Notes: generated from the letters alone by a model not told the origin. Positions 8,376-17,613 are shown, counted from the first letter of the stretch. The stretch: 64,000 bases of DNA from Bacillus fungorum (GCF_002746455.1 NZ_NWUW01000001.1:248001-312000), one strand, 5' to 3'. A program made the numbers and translations.

Positions 8376-9693
8376 ATAATGTAATTGCGGCAATAAAGCC
8401 GAAGATAAGTAACGGTATATTATAATGCAGAAAAGTTGGTACACACGTATCCCATATATGATGGTGTTGACCATCAGCATTTAAGCCGGATGTTGGTCCA
8501 AGGGTACTATCTGATGCTGGAGATCCTGCATCGCCTAGCGCTCCGGCTGTACCGATAATTGCAATTGTAGCCATTGGACTAAACCCAAGCTGAATGCAAA
8601 GAGGAACAAAAATTGTTGTTAAGATAGGGATAGTTGAAAAGGACGAACCAATCCCCATCGTAACAAGAAGTCCAATCACAAGCATAAGAAATGCAGCGAG
8701 TGGTTTATTATTTCCGATTATATGTGCACTCGTTTGCACAAGGGATTCAACATGTCCTGTTTTTCGAAGAACAGCGCCAAATCCAGCGGCAGCGATCATA
8801 ACAAAACCGATAAAGGACATCATGCGCATTCCGCTTGTTAATATTGCATCTGCTTCTTTAAGAGGTAGACTACCACTTATTGATAAGACGATAATCCCCG
8901 CCAAAGCACCGAAAATCATTGATTCTGTTGCTAATTGAACAGTCAATGTAGCTAAGATAGATACTAGCCCGAAAGTAATGCTTCGTTTTGTATAGGGAAC
9001 GATTTCATTTTCGGTAGTATGAATTTGTTCAGTTTCATACGTACGAGGTTTTCGGTACGTAATGAATACCGCTACACATAATCCAATAATCATACCGATT
9101 GCTGGAATAGTCATTGCTTTTGGAATAAGTGCGACATCAAATGTAAGACCGCTTTGCGCAGCATTTGTTTGCAGTACGTCATGATAAATTTTTCCGAACC
9201 CTGCTGGAATCCACATATAAGGAGTAATCAATCCGAATGTAATAATACATGTAACAAGCCTTCGATCTACTTTCAGCTCATTTAATACTTTTAAAAGTGC
9301 TGGAATTAAGATGGGGATGAAAGCGATATGAACAGGAATCACATTTTGTGAGAAACAAGCCATCGTTAAAATGATGAATAAAATAAGTATTTTAGAATAC
9401 ACTTGTTTTTTCGTGTCTTGTTCATTGCCGATCCATTTTAATGCAGTTTGAATCATGGCATCTGGAAGTCCTGTTTTGGAAAGGGAAATAGCGAAACCGC
9501 CAAGCATTGCATAACTTAAAGCAATTGGAGCGCTGTTTCCAAGACCAGTTGTAAAAGTGTTAATCGTTTCTGAAATACCGAGTCCGCCGATAATTCCGCC
9601 TGTTAAAGCTCCAACAATGATGGCGACAATGACCTGGACACGTAACAAACTAAGCAATAACATAACTGCTACTGCGACGAGTACAGCATTCAT
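8374..9693 (-). CDS. Na+/H+ antiporter-family or amino-acid permease, YuiF-like
   Basis: 439 residues with roughly 11-12 hydrophobic segments spread over the whole length, so an integral membrane transporter. The pattern resembles the B. subtilis YuiF type of ion-transporter proteins: glycine-rich start AIIVGALTGGIIGGLG, mid-region repeats, and the conserved end GTAGALGDAGSPASDSTLGPTSGLNADGQHHHIWDTC. Substrate is unsettled for this family (Na+/H+ exchange or amino-acid uptake). The start ATG follows agggaga. Confidence 0.82.
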   Translation of the reverse strand: MNAVLVAVAVMLLLSLLRVQVIVAIIVGALTGGIIGGLGISETINTFTTGLGNSAPIALSYAMLGGFAISLSKTGLPDAMIQTALKWIGNEQDTKKQVYSKILILFIILTMACFSQNVIPVHIAFIPILIPALLKVLNELKVDRRLVTCIITFGLITPYMWIPAGFGKIYHDVLQTNAAQSGLTFDVALIPKAMTIPAIGMIIGLCVAVFITYRKPRTYETEQIHTTENEIVPYTKRSITFGLVSILATLTVQLATESMIFGALAGIIVLSISGSLPLKEADAILTSGMRMMSFIGFVMIAAAGFGAVLRKTGHVESLVQTSAHIIGNNKPLAAFLMLVIGLLVTMGIGSSFSTIPILTTIFVPLCIQLGFSPMATIAIIGTAGALGDAGSPASDSTLGPTSGLNADGQHHHIWDTCVPTFLHYNIPLLIFGFIAAITL

Positions 9694-9824
9694 AATAAAT
9701 GTAATCTCCCTAAATTTTTATTGTGTTAAGGCAAGTAAATATGAAGCACTTTGCTATATTTATACATAGTTGCGACATATTATTATAAATTGTTTTCTAT
9801 GAAATGTAAAAGAGCCTTTTGTTA
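9694..9824. other. Intergenic region upstream of the permease
   Basis: AT-rich 130 bases that should contain the minus-strand promoter of the permease gene. No hairpin or recognisable operator seen. Confidence 0.4.
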
Positions 9825-10823
9825 CTAATGTTGACAAGCTAGCTCTTGTTTAATTGATTGTAAAGAATTTGCGAATAATTCGGGTTCTTCTAAATCAGGA
9901 GAATGTGCTGAATTTGGAAACCAAATCATCTTTTTTACGGGTGCTTCCAAAACATCAAAATATTGCTGAACGAGTGCATAAGGAGTTTGATAATCATAGC
10001 GACCAGAACAAAAATAAACCGGAATAGATAAACTTGAGATAGATGAAAAGAAATCGATTGTCAGCATTTCTTCCCATAAAACGCCAGATTTTAAATTTCC
10101 TGCGAGAAACTTGAACCAATCTAATAGCGTATATTCAGGAGAAAAGAAGCCTTTTCGTATGAAAGAAAAGGAAGATCCATTTTGGATTGCTCCTCCGAAT
10201 GTGCCAAGCCACTTTCTTTGAATAATGAGACGTCTCGTATCTAAAAATGGTGGTTTACCTAATTTTAACAGGGAAGCTAACGCTTTTTTATGATCATGCT
10301 TTTTGGCAGAAAGAATTAAATGCTGATATAGCAATTCTTCGTTTTGTTTCATATGTACAATCTGCCCAATACCAATGTAAGCTTCGATATATTGTGGATA
10401 TTGATGTGCTATGTTAAGCCCAATAATGCTTCCCCAAGAATGACCAGCGAGAAATAGTTTCTGTTTATTGAACTTTTTAAGTACATATTGAATAACCTCT
10501 TGTGCATCGGAAACGAATTGTTCAATTGTAAAATTTGCCCCGAAATCTTTCAGTGAAAAGGATTTACCTGCCCCGCGTTGATCCCAATTAATAACGATAA
10601 AGTGTTTTTCCAATTCTTTTTGAAAATGACGAATAAATCCGATTTGTGCCATGCCCGGTCCGCCATGACAGCATAATAAAATAGGTTGCTCTAAGTTTTG
10701 CCCGCGCATCAGGAGAGTTTGTTTTCGATTATTAATCATAACGCTTTCCATCGTAGCGATACTATTAGGAATGAGTTGTTTATTTTCATTATAGAACTGC
10801 GGGGTATAGCTACGAAAAAGCAT
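9825..10823 (-). CDS. Alpha/beta hydrolase, proline-iminopeptidase-like
   Basis: 332 residues. Oxyanion motif LCCHGGPGMAQ, then NWDQRGAGKS typical of prolyl iminopeptidases (S33), nucleophile elbow LAGHSWGSIIG (Ser), acid in CSGRYDYQTP (Asp) and His in PNSAHSPDLEE. The frame is open 87 bases further upstream, but the ATG at 10823 follows an ideal aaaggagg site and matches the family start. The substrate may be an N-terminal prolyl peptide or another ester or amide. Divergent from the HTH gene. Confidence 0.88.
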   Translation of the reverse strand: MLFRSYTPQFYNENKQLIPNSIATMESVMINNRKQTLLMRGQNLEQPILLCCHGGPGMAQIGFIRHFQKELEKHFIVINWDQRGAGKSFSLKDFGANFTIEQFVSDAQEVIQYVLKKFNKQKLFLAGHSWGSIIGLNIAHQYPQYIEAYIGIGQIVHMKQNEELLYQHLILSAKKHDHKKALASLLKLGKPPFLDTRRLIIQRKWLGTFGGAIQNGSSFSFIRKGFFSPEYTLLDWFKFLAGNLKSGVLWEEMLTIDFFSSISSLSIPVYFCSGRYDYQTPYALVQQYFDVLEAPVKKMIWFPNSAHSPDLEEPELFANSLQSIKQELACQH

Positions 10824-10944
10824 ATTGAAAACCTCCTTTCCTGAAATCATATGAATCGCACAGGCTATTTGTTTTGCATATACTGTTAGAAAATCATTGT
10901 AACATACCATACTAGTGTCATTTCAACACGGGAGGAGGGAAATT

Positions 10945-11421
10945 GTGACGATTGGAGAAATTATAGATTGTTTAAATAGACGTGAATCCATCGCTATCAT
11001 AGCAAAACGTCTTGAAGTAAGCCCGTATACATTATCAAAGAAATTAAGATTGATTGGATACGAATATGATGGAGAACAGAAGAAACGTATTTTTGTAGGA
11101 GATGGAGAAGAACCTCGTCACTTACAACTCCAAGAAGCGACAGCCCTTCAATATGCAAAAACGGATTATCAATTATTAATTTATGAACAATTACAAAGTA
11201 TTTATGAATTATTAAGCAAGAGAGAAGAAGTAATCTCGCCAATTATGAGTATAAGTACAGAAAAAAAGAAACGTACTTTTTCTATTAATAAAGAAATATT
11301 AGCAAAACTAGACGCTATATCAGAATCGAAAGGAATTCAGAAATCTAAACTTGTAGAAGAGGCGTTACAACAATTTTTACAACAATATGATTTTAACAAA
11401 ACAGCTCATTTTGATAACTAA
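10945..11421 (+). CDS. Putative DNA-binding protein: HTH at N-terminus, ribbon-helix-helix-like C-terminus
   Basis: 158 residues with GTG start behind a strong gggaggaggg site. Residues 3-40 (IGEIIDCLNRRESIAIIAKRLEVSPYTLSKKLRLIGY) look like a helix-turn-helix module. Residues 115-150 (KKRTFSINKEILAKL ... KSKLVEEALQQFL) look like a ribbon-helix-helix motif: a short strand followed by two amphipathic helices. The middle is glutamine- and leucine-rich. I do not recognise a named family. Single gene with its own terminator. Confidence 0.72.
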   Translation: MTIGEIIDCLNRRESIAIIAKRLEVSPYTLSKKLRLIGYEYDGEQKKRIFVGDGEEPRHLQLQEATALQYAKTDYQLLIYEQLQSIYELLSKREEVISPIMSISTEKKKRTFSINKEILAKLDAISESKGIQKSKLVEEALQQFLQQYDFNKTAHFDN

Positions 11422-11467
11422 AGAAAAGGATACTATGTTCATTGTAAGAACGAGTATCCTTTTCTTT
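11421..11467 (+). terminator. Terminator after the HTH/RHH gene
   Basis: Long stem aagaaaaggatac / gtatccttttctt closed by a 20-base loop and followed by gtttc; it overlaps the stop codon region. Confidence 0.7.
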
Positions 11468-11550
11468 GTTTCCTGTATATTACGGATAATATATAGGATA
11501 AGTGCATATCCTTTTCAGTGAAAAAATAGGATTGTTTATTAGGAAAATAC

Positions 11551-13140
11551 TTAATTTACTTTTTGAATTCTTCCATCAATAACTGGCTGAATTGGTTCTT
11601 TTAATTGTTTTACGTAATCGACTAGCGCTTCAAAGTCGTTTGGACCAGTTTCTGCATTTTTCCCATTTTTAAATGATACGAATCCATCACCGCCAGAAGC
11701 TAAGAAGGCATTTGCAACTACGCTATACGTTTTAGATGGAGATAATTCTTCTCCATTTGTTAAACGTATATTTGTAACTTTTTCACCGTTTGGTTTATTT
11801 GCATCCCACGTGTATTGAATACCTGAGATTTGAAGCATTCTCGTCGTTCCTTTTTGCCATTGTTGATTTAAAATGTCGCGAATATCTTGGCCTGTTAAAT
11901 CTACTTTAATTAATTGGTTTCCAAAAGGCTGAATGCCGTATAATTCGCCCCATGTAATATCGCCTGCATCTAAGTCATTACGAATGCCACCAGGATTCAT
12001 AAGTGCGATTTGGGATTGCATCGTTTGACGCTGTGCGTCGGCAATTACATTCCCAAGAGTAGATTCACCAGCATCATTTTGTTTACGGTCGATAGGTGCT
12101 GTAGATTTTCCTACAACTTCATTTACAAGTGGTGCAATTTTTTCTTTATATTGATCTAGTTTTTGTTTTACTTGTTTATCAGGTTCGACACCTTCATGAT
12201 ATGTTGTAATGACTTCAGCTTTTTTCTTTACAATATCTTTTGTTTTACGATCAATTGTTACATCTACATCTGAGAAAGCTGTTCCGTAAGAGTTCGCTTG
12301 GACGATTAGTTTATTATTTACAGTACCATTTACATACGTGTGACTATGCCCACCGAAAATAACATCAACTTCTGGATCTGTTTCATTTGCAATTCGAGTA
12401 AGGTCGCCATTTGTCACGCCAGACTCATCAGTTGTTCCGCCGACATGAGCAAGGACGACGATGGAGTTAACACCGAGACGCTTTAATTGTTGCGTTGATT
12501 TATTAATTGCTTCTACTTCGTCAGTGATCTGTACATTTTTAAGCATAGTAGGCATCACGACATTTGGTGTATCAGTTGTAACAACGCCAATGAATCCTAC
12601 AGGCACACCATCTACCATTTTTACAGTAAATGGTGGTAAAAATAATCGGCCAGTTGATTTATTATAGAAGTTTGCAGCGACATAAGGGAAGTTTGCGCCT
12701 TTGAAATTGCCTGTTTTCTCATGGTAACCACCATAAATAAGTCGGCGCATTTCATCAATACCTTCATCAAATTCATGGTTTCCGATTGTACCAACATCGA
12801 ATTTTAAGTCATTTAAAAATTCAATCGTTGGTTCGTCTTGTAACAACGCTGAAACTGGTGGACTAGCTCCGACAATATCGCCAGCATGTACGAGAAGTGT
12901 ATTCGGGTTTTGCTTTTTACGTTCTTTTAAATAAGTAGCTAAGTAATCAGCGCCACCAGCTTCTTTGTTATTGATTTTTTTTACAGTATCTAGTTGTCCA
13001 TGAAAATCATTAATACCAAGCATTTGTACGTCTATGTAGCGGTTTTGTTCAGCTGGAGTCTGAGATGGGGGAGCGGCAAATACGCTTGAAAAAGTAATGG
13101 TGCTTAAAACGGCAACAGCAGGAATAATTTTTTTCCACAT
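11551..13140 (-). CDS. Secreted 5'-nucleotidase / 2',3'-cyclic-nucleotide phosphodiesterase (UshA/YfkN type)
   Basis: 529 residues. Signal peptide with cleavage probably after VFAA near residue 23. The metallophosphoesterase domain follows: GINDFHGQLD, HAGDIVGASPP, TIGNHEFDEG, VVLAHVGG and GGHSHTYVNG are the di-metal ligands. The C-terminal nucleotidase domain begins near residue 335 and carries NPGGIRNDLDAG and FGNQL. Such enzymes release nucleosides and phosphate from extracellular nucleotides. No sortase LPxTG or S-layer domain is present, so it is likely free or loosely wall-bound. Confidence 0.93.
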   Translation of the reverse strand: MWKKIIPAVAVLSTITFSSVFAAPPSQTPAEQNRYIDVQMLGINDFHGQLDTVKKINNKEAGGADYLATYLKERKKQNPNTLLVHAGDIVGASPPVSALLQDEPTIEFLNDLKFDVGTIGNHEFDEGIDEMRRLIYGGYHEKTGNFKGANFPYVAANFYNKSTGRLFLPPFTVKMVDGVPVGFIGVVTTDTPNVVMPTMLKNVQITDEVEAINKSTQQLKRLGVNSIVVLAHVGGTTDESGVTNGDLTRIANETDPEVDVIFGGHSHTYVNGTVNNKLIVQANSYGTAFSDVDVTIDRKTKDIVKKKAEVITTYHEGVEPDKQVKQKLDQYKEKIAPLVNEVVGKSTAPIDRKQNDAGESTLGNVIADAQRQTMQSQIALMNPGGIRNDLDAGDITWGELYGIQPFGNQLIKVDLTGQDIRDILNQQWQKGTTRMLQISGIQYTWDANKPNGEKVTNIRLTNGEELSPSKTYSVVANAFLASGGDGFVSFKNGKNAETGPNDFEALVDYVKQLKEPIQPVIDGRIQKVN

Positions 13141-13341
13141 AATATAATTCTCCTTTTTTTATAATCTGACATCATACGACATAATTTTAATAGATTCATA
13201 GGATTATATCTATATAAAAATTTAGTTTTTTCGAAAAATTAACATATTTACAAAAGGTGAATAATAGAGTAACGTCCCTTTTTTGTTGTCGATTTCATGG
13301 TGTATCTACTATAATGGAGAAAAAAGTAAAAGGTGAGCAGC

Positions 13342-13605
13342 ATGAAGAAAAAGAAACAAAGACAAATGCAAAGACAATCGCAAGTGAATCAACCAAAGAA
13401 AGAATCTCTTACATTAGGTGATCAATTAAATGATTCACTTATGCAGCAATTAAAGAATAAGAAGAAAGAGTTGCAAGTGAGAGAAGAGAAAAAAGAGGCA
13501 GCAGAACTGGAAAGAAAGCGTCAAGAACAAAAAGAACGTGAAAAGAATAAATCATTTGAAGAACTGTTAAGTGAAAGTAACCTTACTTGGAAAGACTTTA
13601 AATAA
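13342..13605 (+). CDS. yqkE: Small basic coiled-coil protein, YqkE-like
   Basis: 87 residues, nearly all charged or glutamine: starts KKKKQRQMQRQ, then a long K/E/R-rich helix and a conserved end SFEELLSESNLTWKDFK. The composition, end motif and position between yqkD and yqkF match B. subtilis YqkE, whose function is unknown. ATG at 13342 preferred over a GTG nine bases upstream because of the aaaggtgagc site. Confidence 0.75.
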   Translation: MKKKKQRQMQRQSQVNQPKKESLTLGDQLNDSLMQQLKNKKKELQVREEKKEAAELERKRQEQKEREKNKSFEELLSESNLTWKDFK

Positions 13606-13610
13606 TAACA

Positions 13611-13645
13611 AAAATGATCAGTGAAATAACGCTGATCATTTTTTT
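13611..13645 (+). terminator. Terminator after yqkE
   Basis: aatgatcag / ctgatcatt stem followed by seven T. Confidence 0.85.
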
Positions 13646-13674
13646 GACGAGCTTGTAAGAAAAGGGGAGTTAGA

Positions 13675-14199
13675 ATGAGAAAAATTGTAGTTGTTCCGCA
13701 TGAAAATCATTGGGGTGAAAAATTTCAAATAGAGGCTGAAAGATTAAAAGCAGCGATGCCAGAAACGGTGAAAATTCATCATATTGGAAGTACGTCAGTG
13801 CCAGGACTGGCAGCTAAACCAATTATAGATATGATTATGGAAGTAGAGAGTATCGATAGAGTAGATAGGTGGAATGAACGATTTATAGAGCTTGGTTACA
13901 TCGTAAAAGGAGAAAATGGTATTTCAAGACGCCGTTATTTTATTCATGGAACGGAGGAAAAACGTTCGTATCACTTACACGTGTTTGAAAAAGGAAATCC
14001 TGAGATAGTAAGGCATTTAGCATTTCGTGATTATATGATGGCTCATTGTGAAGAAGCTGAGGCATATGCAACTTTAAAGAAAGAATTAGCCGAAAAGTAT
14101 ACATATGATGGTGCGTTATATTCGGAAGGGAAAACTGAGTTTGTACGTAATGTTAATGAAAAAGCGAAGAAATGGACAGAAAATAATGTGAATGAATGA
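13675..14199 (+). CDS. GrpB-family (UPF0157) nucleotidyltransferase-fold protein
   Basis: 174 residues. The conserved block IHHIGSTSVPGLAAKPIIDMIMEV is the hallmark of the GrpB/UPF0157 family, which has a nucleotidyltransferase-like fold (GSTSV-PGL-KPIID). The function of most members is not established; some relate to CoaE-fused proteins. Ribosome binding site aaaggggag precedes ATG. Upstream terminator of yqkE makes this the start of a transcript that may include the next aldo/keto reductase gene. Confidence 0.88.
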   Translation: MRKIVVVPHENHWGEKFQIEAERLKAAMPETVKIHHIGSTSVPGLAAKPIIDMIMEVESIDRVDRWNERFIELGYIVKGENGISRRRYFIHGTEEKRSYHLHVFEKGNPEIVRHLAFRDYMMAHCEEAEAYATLKKELAEKYTYDGALYSEGKTEFVRNVNEKAKKWTENNVNE

Positions 14200-14327
14200 G
14201 TTCGCATTATTTTTGAATGTGTATAAATTTATTATGTAAACTGTACATATGTTTTGACTTTTTTGTTGAATCTTGTTCAAATAAAGTGGTGGCTTATAAA
14301 AAATGTAATAATGAAAGGGAGACGACT

Positions 14328-15155
14328 GTGCACATTCCAACAACTACACTTCATAATGGCGTAAAAATGCCGATGATTGGTTTAGGCGTATATAAAGCGA
14401 AAGAAGGCGACGAAGTAAAACAAGCAGTAAAAACAGCGTTAGAAGTTGGATACCGTTCGATTGATACAGCAACTGTATATGGAAATGAAAGCGGTGTCGG
14501 AGAAGCGGTTCGTGAATCAGGGATTCCAAGAGAAGACATCTTTATTACAACAAAAGTTTGGAACGACGATCAAGGATACGAGGAAACACTTGAGGCGTTT
14601 GAGAAAAGCTTAAAAAAATTACAAATGGACTATGTAGATTTATATTTAATACATTGGCCAATAAGAGGGAAGTATGTTGATACGTACCGAGCGTTAGAAA
14701 AACTATATGAAGAAGGTAAAGTACGCGCGATTGGTGTTTCTAATTTCCATAAACATCATTTAGAACTGCTATTACCAAATTGCAAAGTAAAGCCGATGGT
14801 AAATCAAGTGGAACTGCATCCAATGTTAACACAATTTGAATTGCGTAATTTCTGTCAAGGTGAGCAAATTCAAATGGAAGCATGGAGTCCATTGATGAGA
14901 GGCGGAGAAGTATTTCAGCACCCGGTTATTCAGGCTATTGCTACTAAATATGAAAAAACACCTGCGCAAGTTATATTAAGATGGGATATTCAAAGCGGGG
15001 TTGTGACGATTCCTAAATCTGTTACACCATCTCGCATTCAGGAGAATTTTTCTATCTTTGACTTTTCACTAACGGAAGAAGAGATGACTCAAATTAATAC
15101 GTTAAATCGTAATTTACATGTAGGAACGAATCCTGATAAATATGATACGTTATAA
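14328..15155 (+). CDS. Aldo/keto reductase (YvgN/YtbE type)
   Basis: 275 residues, NADPH-dependent reductase of aldehydes such as methylglyoxal. Catalytic tetrad residues appear in [14 protein letters not shown] (Asp, Tyr), FITTKVWND (Lys) and DLYLIHWP (His). NADPH-binding end: [14 protein letters not shown] chose GTG at 14328 (site aaagggaga) because the sequence from [19 protein letters not shown] matches family starts; an upstream extension of the frame is not family-like. Confidence 0.9.
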   Translation: MHIPTTTLHNGVKMPMIGLGVYKAKEGDEVKQAVKTALEVGYRSIDTATVYGNESGVGEAVRESGIPREDIFITTKVWNDDQGYEETLEAFEKSLKKLQMDYVDLYLIHWPIRGKYVDTYRALEKLYEEGKVRAIGVSNFHKHHLELLLPNCKVKPMVNQVELHPMLTQFELRNFCQGEQIQMEAWSPLMRGGEVFQHPVIQAIATKYEKTPAQVILRWDIQSGVVTIPKSVTPSRIQENFSIFDFSLTEEEMTQINTLNRNLHVGTNPDKYDTL

Positions 15156-15186
15156 AAAGACGCTACCAGTATGGTAGCGTCTTTTT
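15154..15186. terminator. Bidirectional terminator between two convergent aldo/keto reductase genes
   Basis: aaaaagacgctacc / ggtagcgtcttttt with a 5-base loop. Confidence 0.9.
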
Positions 15187-16099
15187 AACGGTGTGATGGG
15201 TACGTATCACATTTCGCAATTTGCTGAAGCTGTGTATATTCTGCTGTTGTTAACTGTGTTTGTTTACTAGCTTGTACATTTTTTCGTAATTGATGAATAG
15301 AGCTTGCACCAGGTATAACAGCTGCAACAGTTTCGTTATGTAAGCAATATTGAATAGCTGTTCCTGTTAACGATCTTTCTCCGATTATTTCTTTTACACT
15401 CGCGAGTGTCGCCTGTAATTCATCGTAAGAATAAGAAAGGTAATCCTTTTCTTTTACTCTTTCTATCTTTCTTGCATTCTTGTCAGTTAGAATGCCTTTT
15501 GCAAGTGGTCCACGAGCAATAATGCTAATTTGCTGTTCATGAAGAAGCGGGAACCATTCTTCAGGGCGACGATTTAACAGGCTATATTCCATTAGTACAC
15601 TAACGATATTTGAACGTTTTGCATATTCACGGATGACATTTGGACGTATAGAAGAAATACCGTAATGGCGAATGATACCTTCTTTTTTTAATTCTTCAAA
15701 GGCTTCAATTGTTTCATCTATAGGATCTTCAATCGTTCCGCCGTGAAGTTGATAAAGATCAATATAATCAGTTTGAAGTCTATGTAAACTTTCTTTCACT
15801 TCACCCTTTATGTAATTTTTAGAAGGATCCCAAGACCAGCCGTTTTTTTCTTCTGTCCATCGATTTCCAACCTTCGTTGTAAGAACAATTTGGTCTCGTT
15901 TTCCTTTTAAGGCTTTTCCAACAAATTCTTCGTTTAATCCATAATCATATAAATCTGCAGTATCAAAAAAATTGATTCCTAAATCGATTGCTTCATTGAT
16001 AATACGCAGGGCTTCTGTTTCAGATGTACCGAGAGACATACAGCCAAGTCCCATTTCTGTAACAAACAAATCTGAGTTTCCTAATTGACGTTTTTTCAT
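15185..16099 (-). CDS. yqkF: Aldo/keto reductase, YqkF-like
   Basis: 304 residues. Family signatures: GLGCMSLG, INFFDTADLYDYGLNEE (Asp and Tyr), VLTTKVGN (Lys), DYIDLYQLHGG (His) and the C-terminal NADP site VIPGASSIHQLRKN. It belongs to the YqkF/AKR branch, distinct from the YvgN-like reductase to its left. The position next to mciZ and nudF corresponds to B. subtilis yqkF. A bcr1 repeat lies 64 bases upstream. Confidence 0.9.
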   Translation of the reverse strand: MKKRQLGNSDLFVTEMGLGCMSLGTSETEALRIINEAIDLGINFFDTADLYDYGLNEEFVGKALKGKRDQIVLTTKVGNRWTEEKNGWSWDPSKNYIKGEVKESLHRLQTDYIDLYQLHGGTIEDPIDETIEAFEELKKEGIIRHYGISSIRPNVIREYAKRSNIVSVLMEYSLLNRRPEEWFPLLHEQQISIIARGPLAKGILTDKNARKIERVKEKDYLSYSYDELQATLASVKEIIGERSLTGTAIQYCLHNETVAAVIPGASSIHQLRKNVQASKQTQLTTAEYTQLQQIAKCDTYPSHR

Positions 16100-16163
16100 A
16101 GGTCAACCTCCTTACCTTTATTGTACGAAAGGGAAAAGAGGTTGACAAACGTTTCCTTTCTAG

Positions 16164-16300
16164 CTCGCTTTAACGGGCAGTAAGACTCCCTTAAAAAAAT
16201 CGGCTCATACGAGGAAGTTAGGCCGAAGATTAACTGCCCGTAAAAGCCCGATTGGTTCAACTAATAATCAGAGGGGATCTCCCGTTGATTAAAGTTTCAC
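16164..16300. repeat. bcr1-like dispersed repeat, copy 1
   Basis: 137 bases sharing blocks with the copy at 21101: gggcagtaagac, gaagttagg, aactgccc, ccgattggttcaactaataa and gattaaagtttcac. Internal complementary segments (gggcagt / aactgccc) indicate a folded RNA or DNA structure. It is flanked by tctag (16159-16163) and tttag (16301-16305), a slightly diverged target duplication. The right end overlaps the 3' end of mciZ. Identification as bcr1 is from memory of that element. Confidence 0.8.
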
Positions 16301-16423
16301 TTTAGTTGCTGTAATCCATTCTTGTACAGTTGTATACTCTTTGCCATATTGTTTTAGTTTATGGCGAATCTGCCATGCTTTTCCGACTAAAGTGACGCGA
16401 TTTGGTAAAATATAAACTTTCAT
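16289..16423 (-). CDS. mciZ: MciZ, mother-cell inhibitor of FtsZ, with repeat-derived C-terminus
   Basis: 44 residues. MKVYILPNRVTLVGKAWQIR then HKLKQYGKEYTTVQEWI aligns along its length with the 40-residue B. subtilis MciZ (LVGKAW-IR-KLK-YG-VW/EWI pattern), which blocks FtsZ polymerisation in the sporulating mother cell. Strong site gaaaggagc precedes ATG. It lies next to nudF, as in B. subtilis. The last three codons and the TAA stop come from the bcr1 repeat, and the preceding ACT AAA lies in the target duplication. A SigE-like promoter is upstream. Confidence 0.88.
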   Translation of the reverse strand: MKVYILPNRVTLVGKAWQIRHKLKQYGKEYTTVQEWITATKVKL

Positions 16424-16451
16424 TTCTATCACGCTCCTTTCAATGTGGTAA

Positions 16452-16477
16452 AATGTATGAGGAAAGAATAGGAAATA
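16452..16477 (-). promoter_or_regulatory. SigE-like promoter of mciZ
   Basis: On the minus strand CATACATT (16452-16459) matches the SigE -10, with TATTT (16473-16477) 13 bases upstream as a -35-like element. SigE control is known for mciZ in B. subtilis. The box lies within the short divergent region shared with nudF. Confidence 0.6.
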
Positions 16478-16497
16478 GAACAGGGAGATGAAGTAGT

Positions 16498-17037
16498 ATG
16501 AGTAATCTTGCAGAGAGAACAGTAAAAACTGAGCCGATTTTTGATGGTAGAGTTATAAAAGTTCGTGTTGATGATGTAGTATTACCAAATGGAGCAATGA
16601 GTAAACGTGAAATTGTAAATCACCCTGGTGCAGTTGCTATTATTGCTATTACTGATGAGGGGAAAATTGTGCTTGTTGAGCAGTATCGTAAAGCACTTGA
16701 AAAGGCGATTATAGAAATTCCGGCCGGCAAGTTAGAACCTGGTGAAAAACCTGAGGTGACAGCAGTTCGTGAATTAGAAGAGGAAACAGGTTATGTATGT
16801 GAAAATATGGAGCTTATTACTTCTTTCTATACATCTCCAGGATTTGCAGATGAAATTTTATATGTATATAAAGCGACAGGTTTGACGAAAAAAGAAAATA
16901 AAGCCGCGTTAGATGAAGATGAGTTTGTGGAATTGATGGAAGTATCATTAGAAGAAGCGACTACTCTTATGAAAGATCTTCGTATTCATGATGCGAAGAC
17001 GATGTTTGCAGTACAATATTTACAACTACAAAAATAA
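16498..17037 (+). CDS. nudF: ADP-ribose pyrophosphatase (Nudix hydrolase)
   Basis: 179 residues. Hydrolyses ADP-ribose to AMP and ribose 5-phosphate. The Nudix box is complete: G at GKLEPGE, then REL, EEE, TGY in the pattern GX5EX7REUXEEXGU (about residues 79-101). Also seen: HPGAVAIIAI, EQYRKALE and the SFYTSPGFADE loop typical of ADP-ribose-specific enzymes. Site agggagatga before ATG. Confidence 0.94.
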   Translation: MSNLAERTVKTEPIFDGRVIKVRVDDVVLPNGAMSKREIVNHPGAVAIIAITDEGKIVLVEQYRKALEKAIIEIPAGKLEPGEKPEVTAVRELEEETGYVCENMELITSFYTSPGFADEILYVYKATGLTKKENKAALDEDEFVELMEVSLEEATTLMKDLRIHDAKTMFAVQYLQLQK

Positions 17038-17064
17038 ACACTCGCCAAAGGCGAGTGTTTTTTA
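17037..17064. terminator. Bidirectional terminator nudF / acetyltransferase
   Basis: acactcgcc / ggcgagtgt stem with a tight loop and T-run, between convergent genes. Confidence 0.85.
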
Positions 17065-17613
17065 ATTGATTTTTGCGTATACGCGTGCATCACGTAAGCT
17101 ACCATCTGGTGCTATGAAATCATTTTCCATTGTACCTTCTAGAATAAATTCTAAACGTTCTGCTAGGTTACATGCATTTGTATTTGTTGCATCAATACGA
17201 ATTTCAATTCTTCTAGCACTTAGCTTATCAAAGGCAAATTGAATGGCGCCTTTAACAGCTTCAGTCATATAACCTTGTTTTGTATAAGCGCTATGGAGCC
17301 AGAAGTGAAGTGAAAACTTTGGAATATCCCAGTTTTCAGGCTTGAGCGTTATAGCTCCGATGAATGTACCAGATACTTTATCGTATAAGTGAAAATCAAG
17401 TGTTTCACGAAGTAAAAACTGTCCGTGAGCGTTACGAACGATTTCTTCAGCACTTTCTTCTGTTTCAGCGTTAATTGGCATCCACGGTACTAAGTCTTCT
17501 AGAGAAGCTTGGATTGCTTCATACACCTCTGCACCATCACCTGGAAATGGCTTACGAACTTGTAAGCGTTCAGTTTGAAATAATGTTGGAAAATCTAATA
17601 ATAATGGTTTCAA
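17062..17613 (-). CDS. GNAT acetyltransferase, RimJ/RimL type
   Basis: 183 residues. LQTERLQVRKPFPGDGAEVYEAI is the typical RimL-like beginning; FSLHFWLHSAYTKQGYMTEAVKGAIQFAF covers the acetyl-CoA loop (KQGYMTEA) and RIEIRIDATNTNACNLAERLEFILEG the C-terminal part. Likely acetylates a protein N-terminus or a small molecule; substrate unknown. Site ggagggattt before ATG. Confidence 0.9.
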   Translation of the reverse strand: MKPLLLDFPTLFQTERLQVRKPFPGDGAEVYEAIQASLEDLVPWMPINAETEESAEEIVRNAHGQFLLRETLDFHLYDKVSGTFIGAITLKPENWDIPKFSLHFWLHSAYTKQGYMTEAVKGAIQFAFDKLSARRIEIRIDATNTNACNLAERLEFILEGTMENDFIAPDGSLRDARVYAKIN

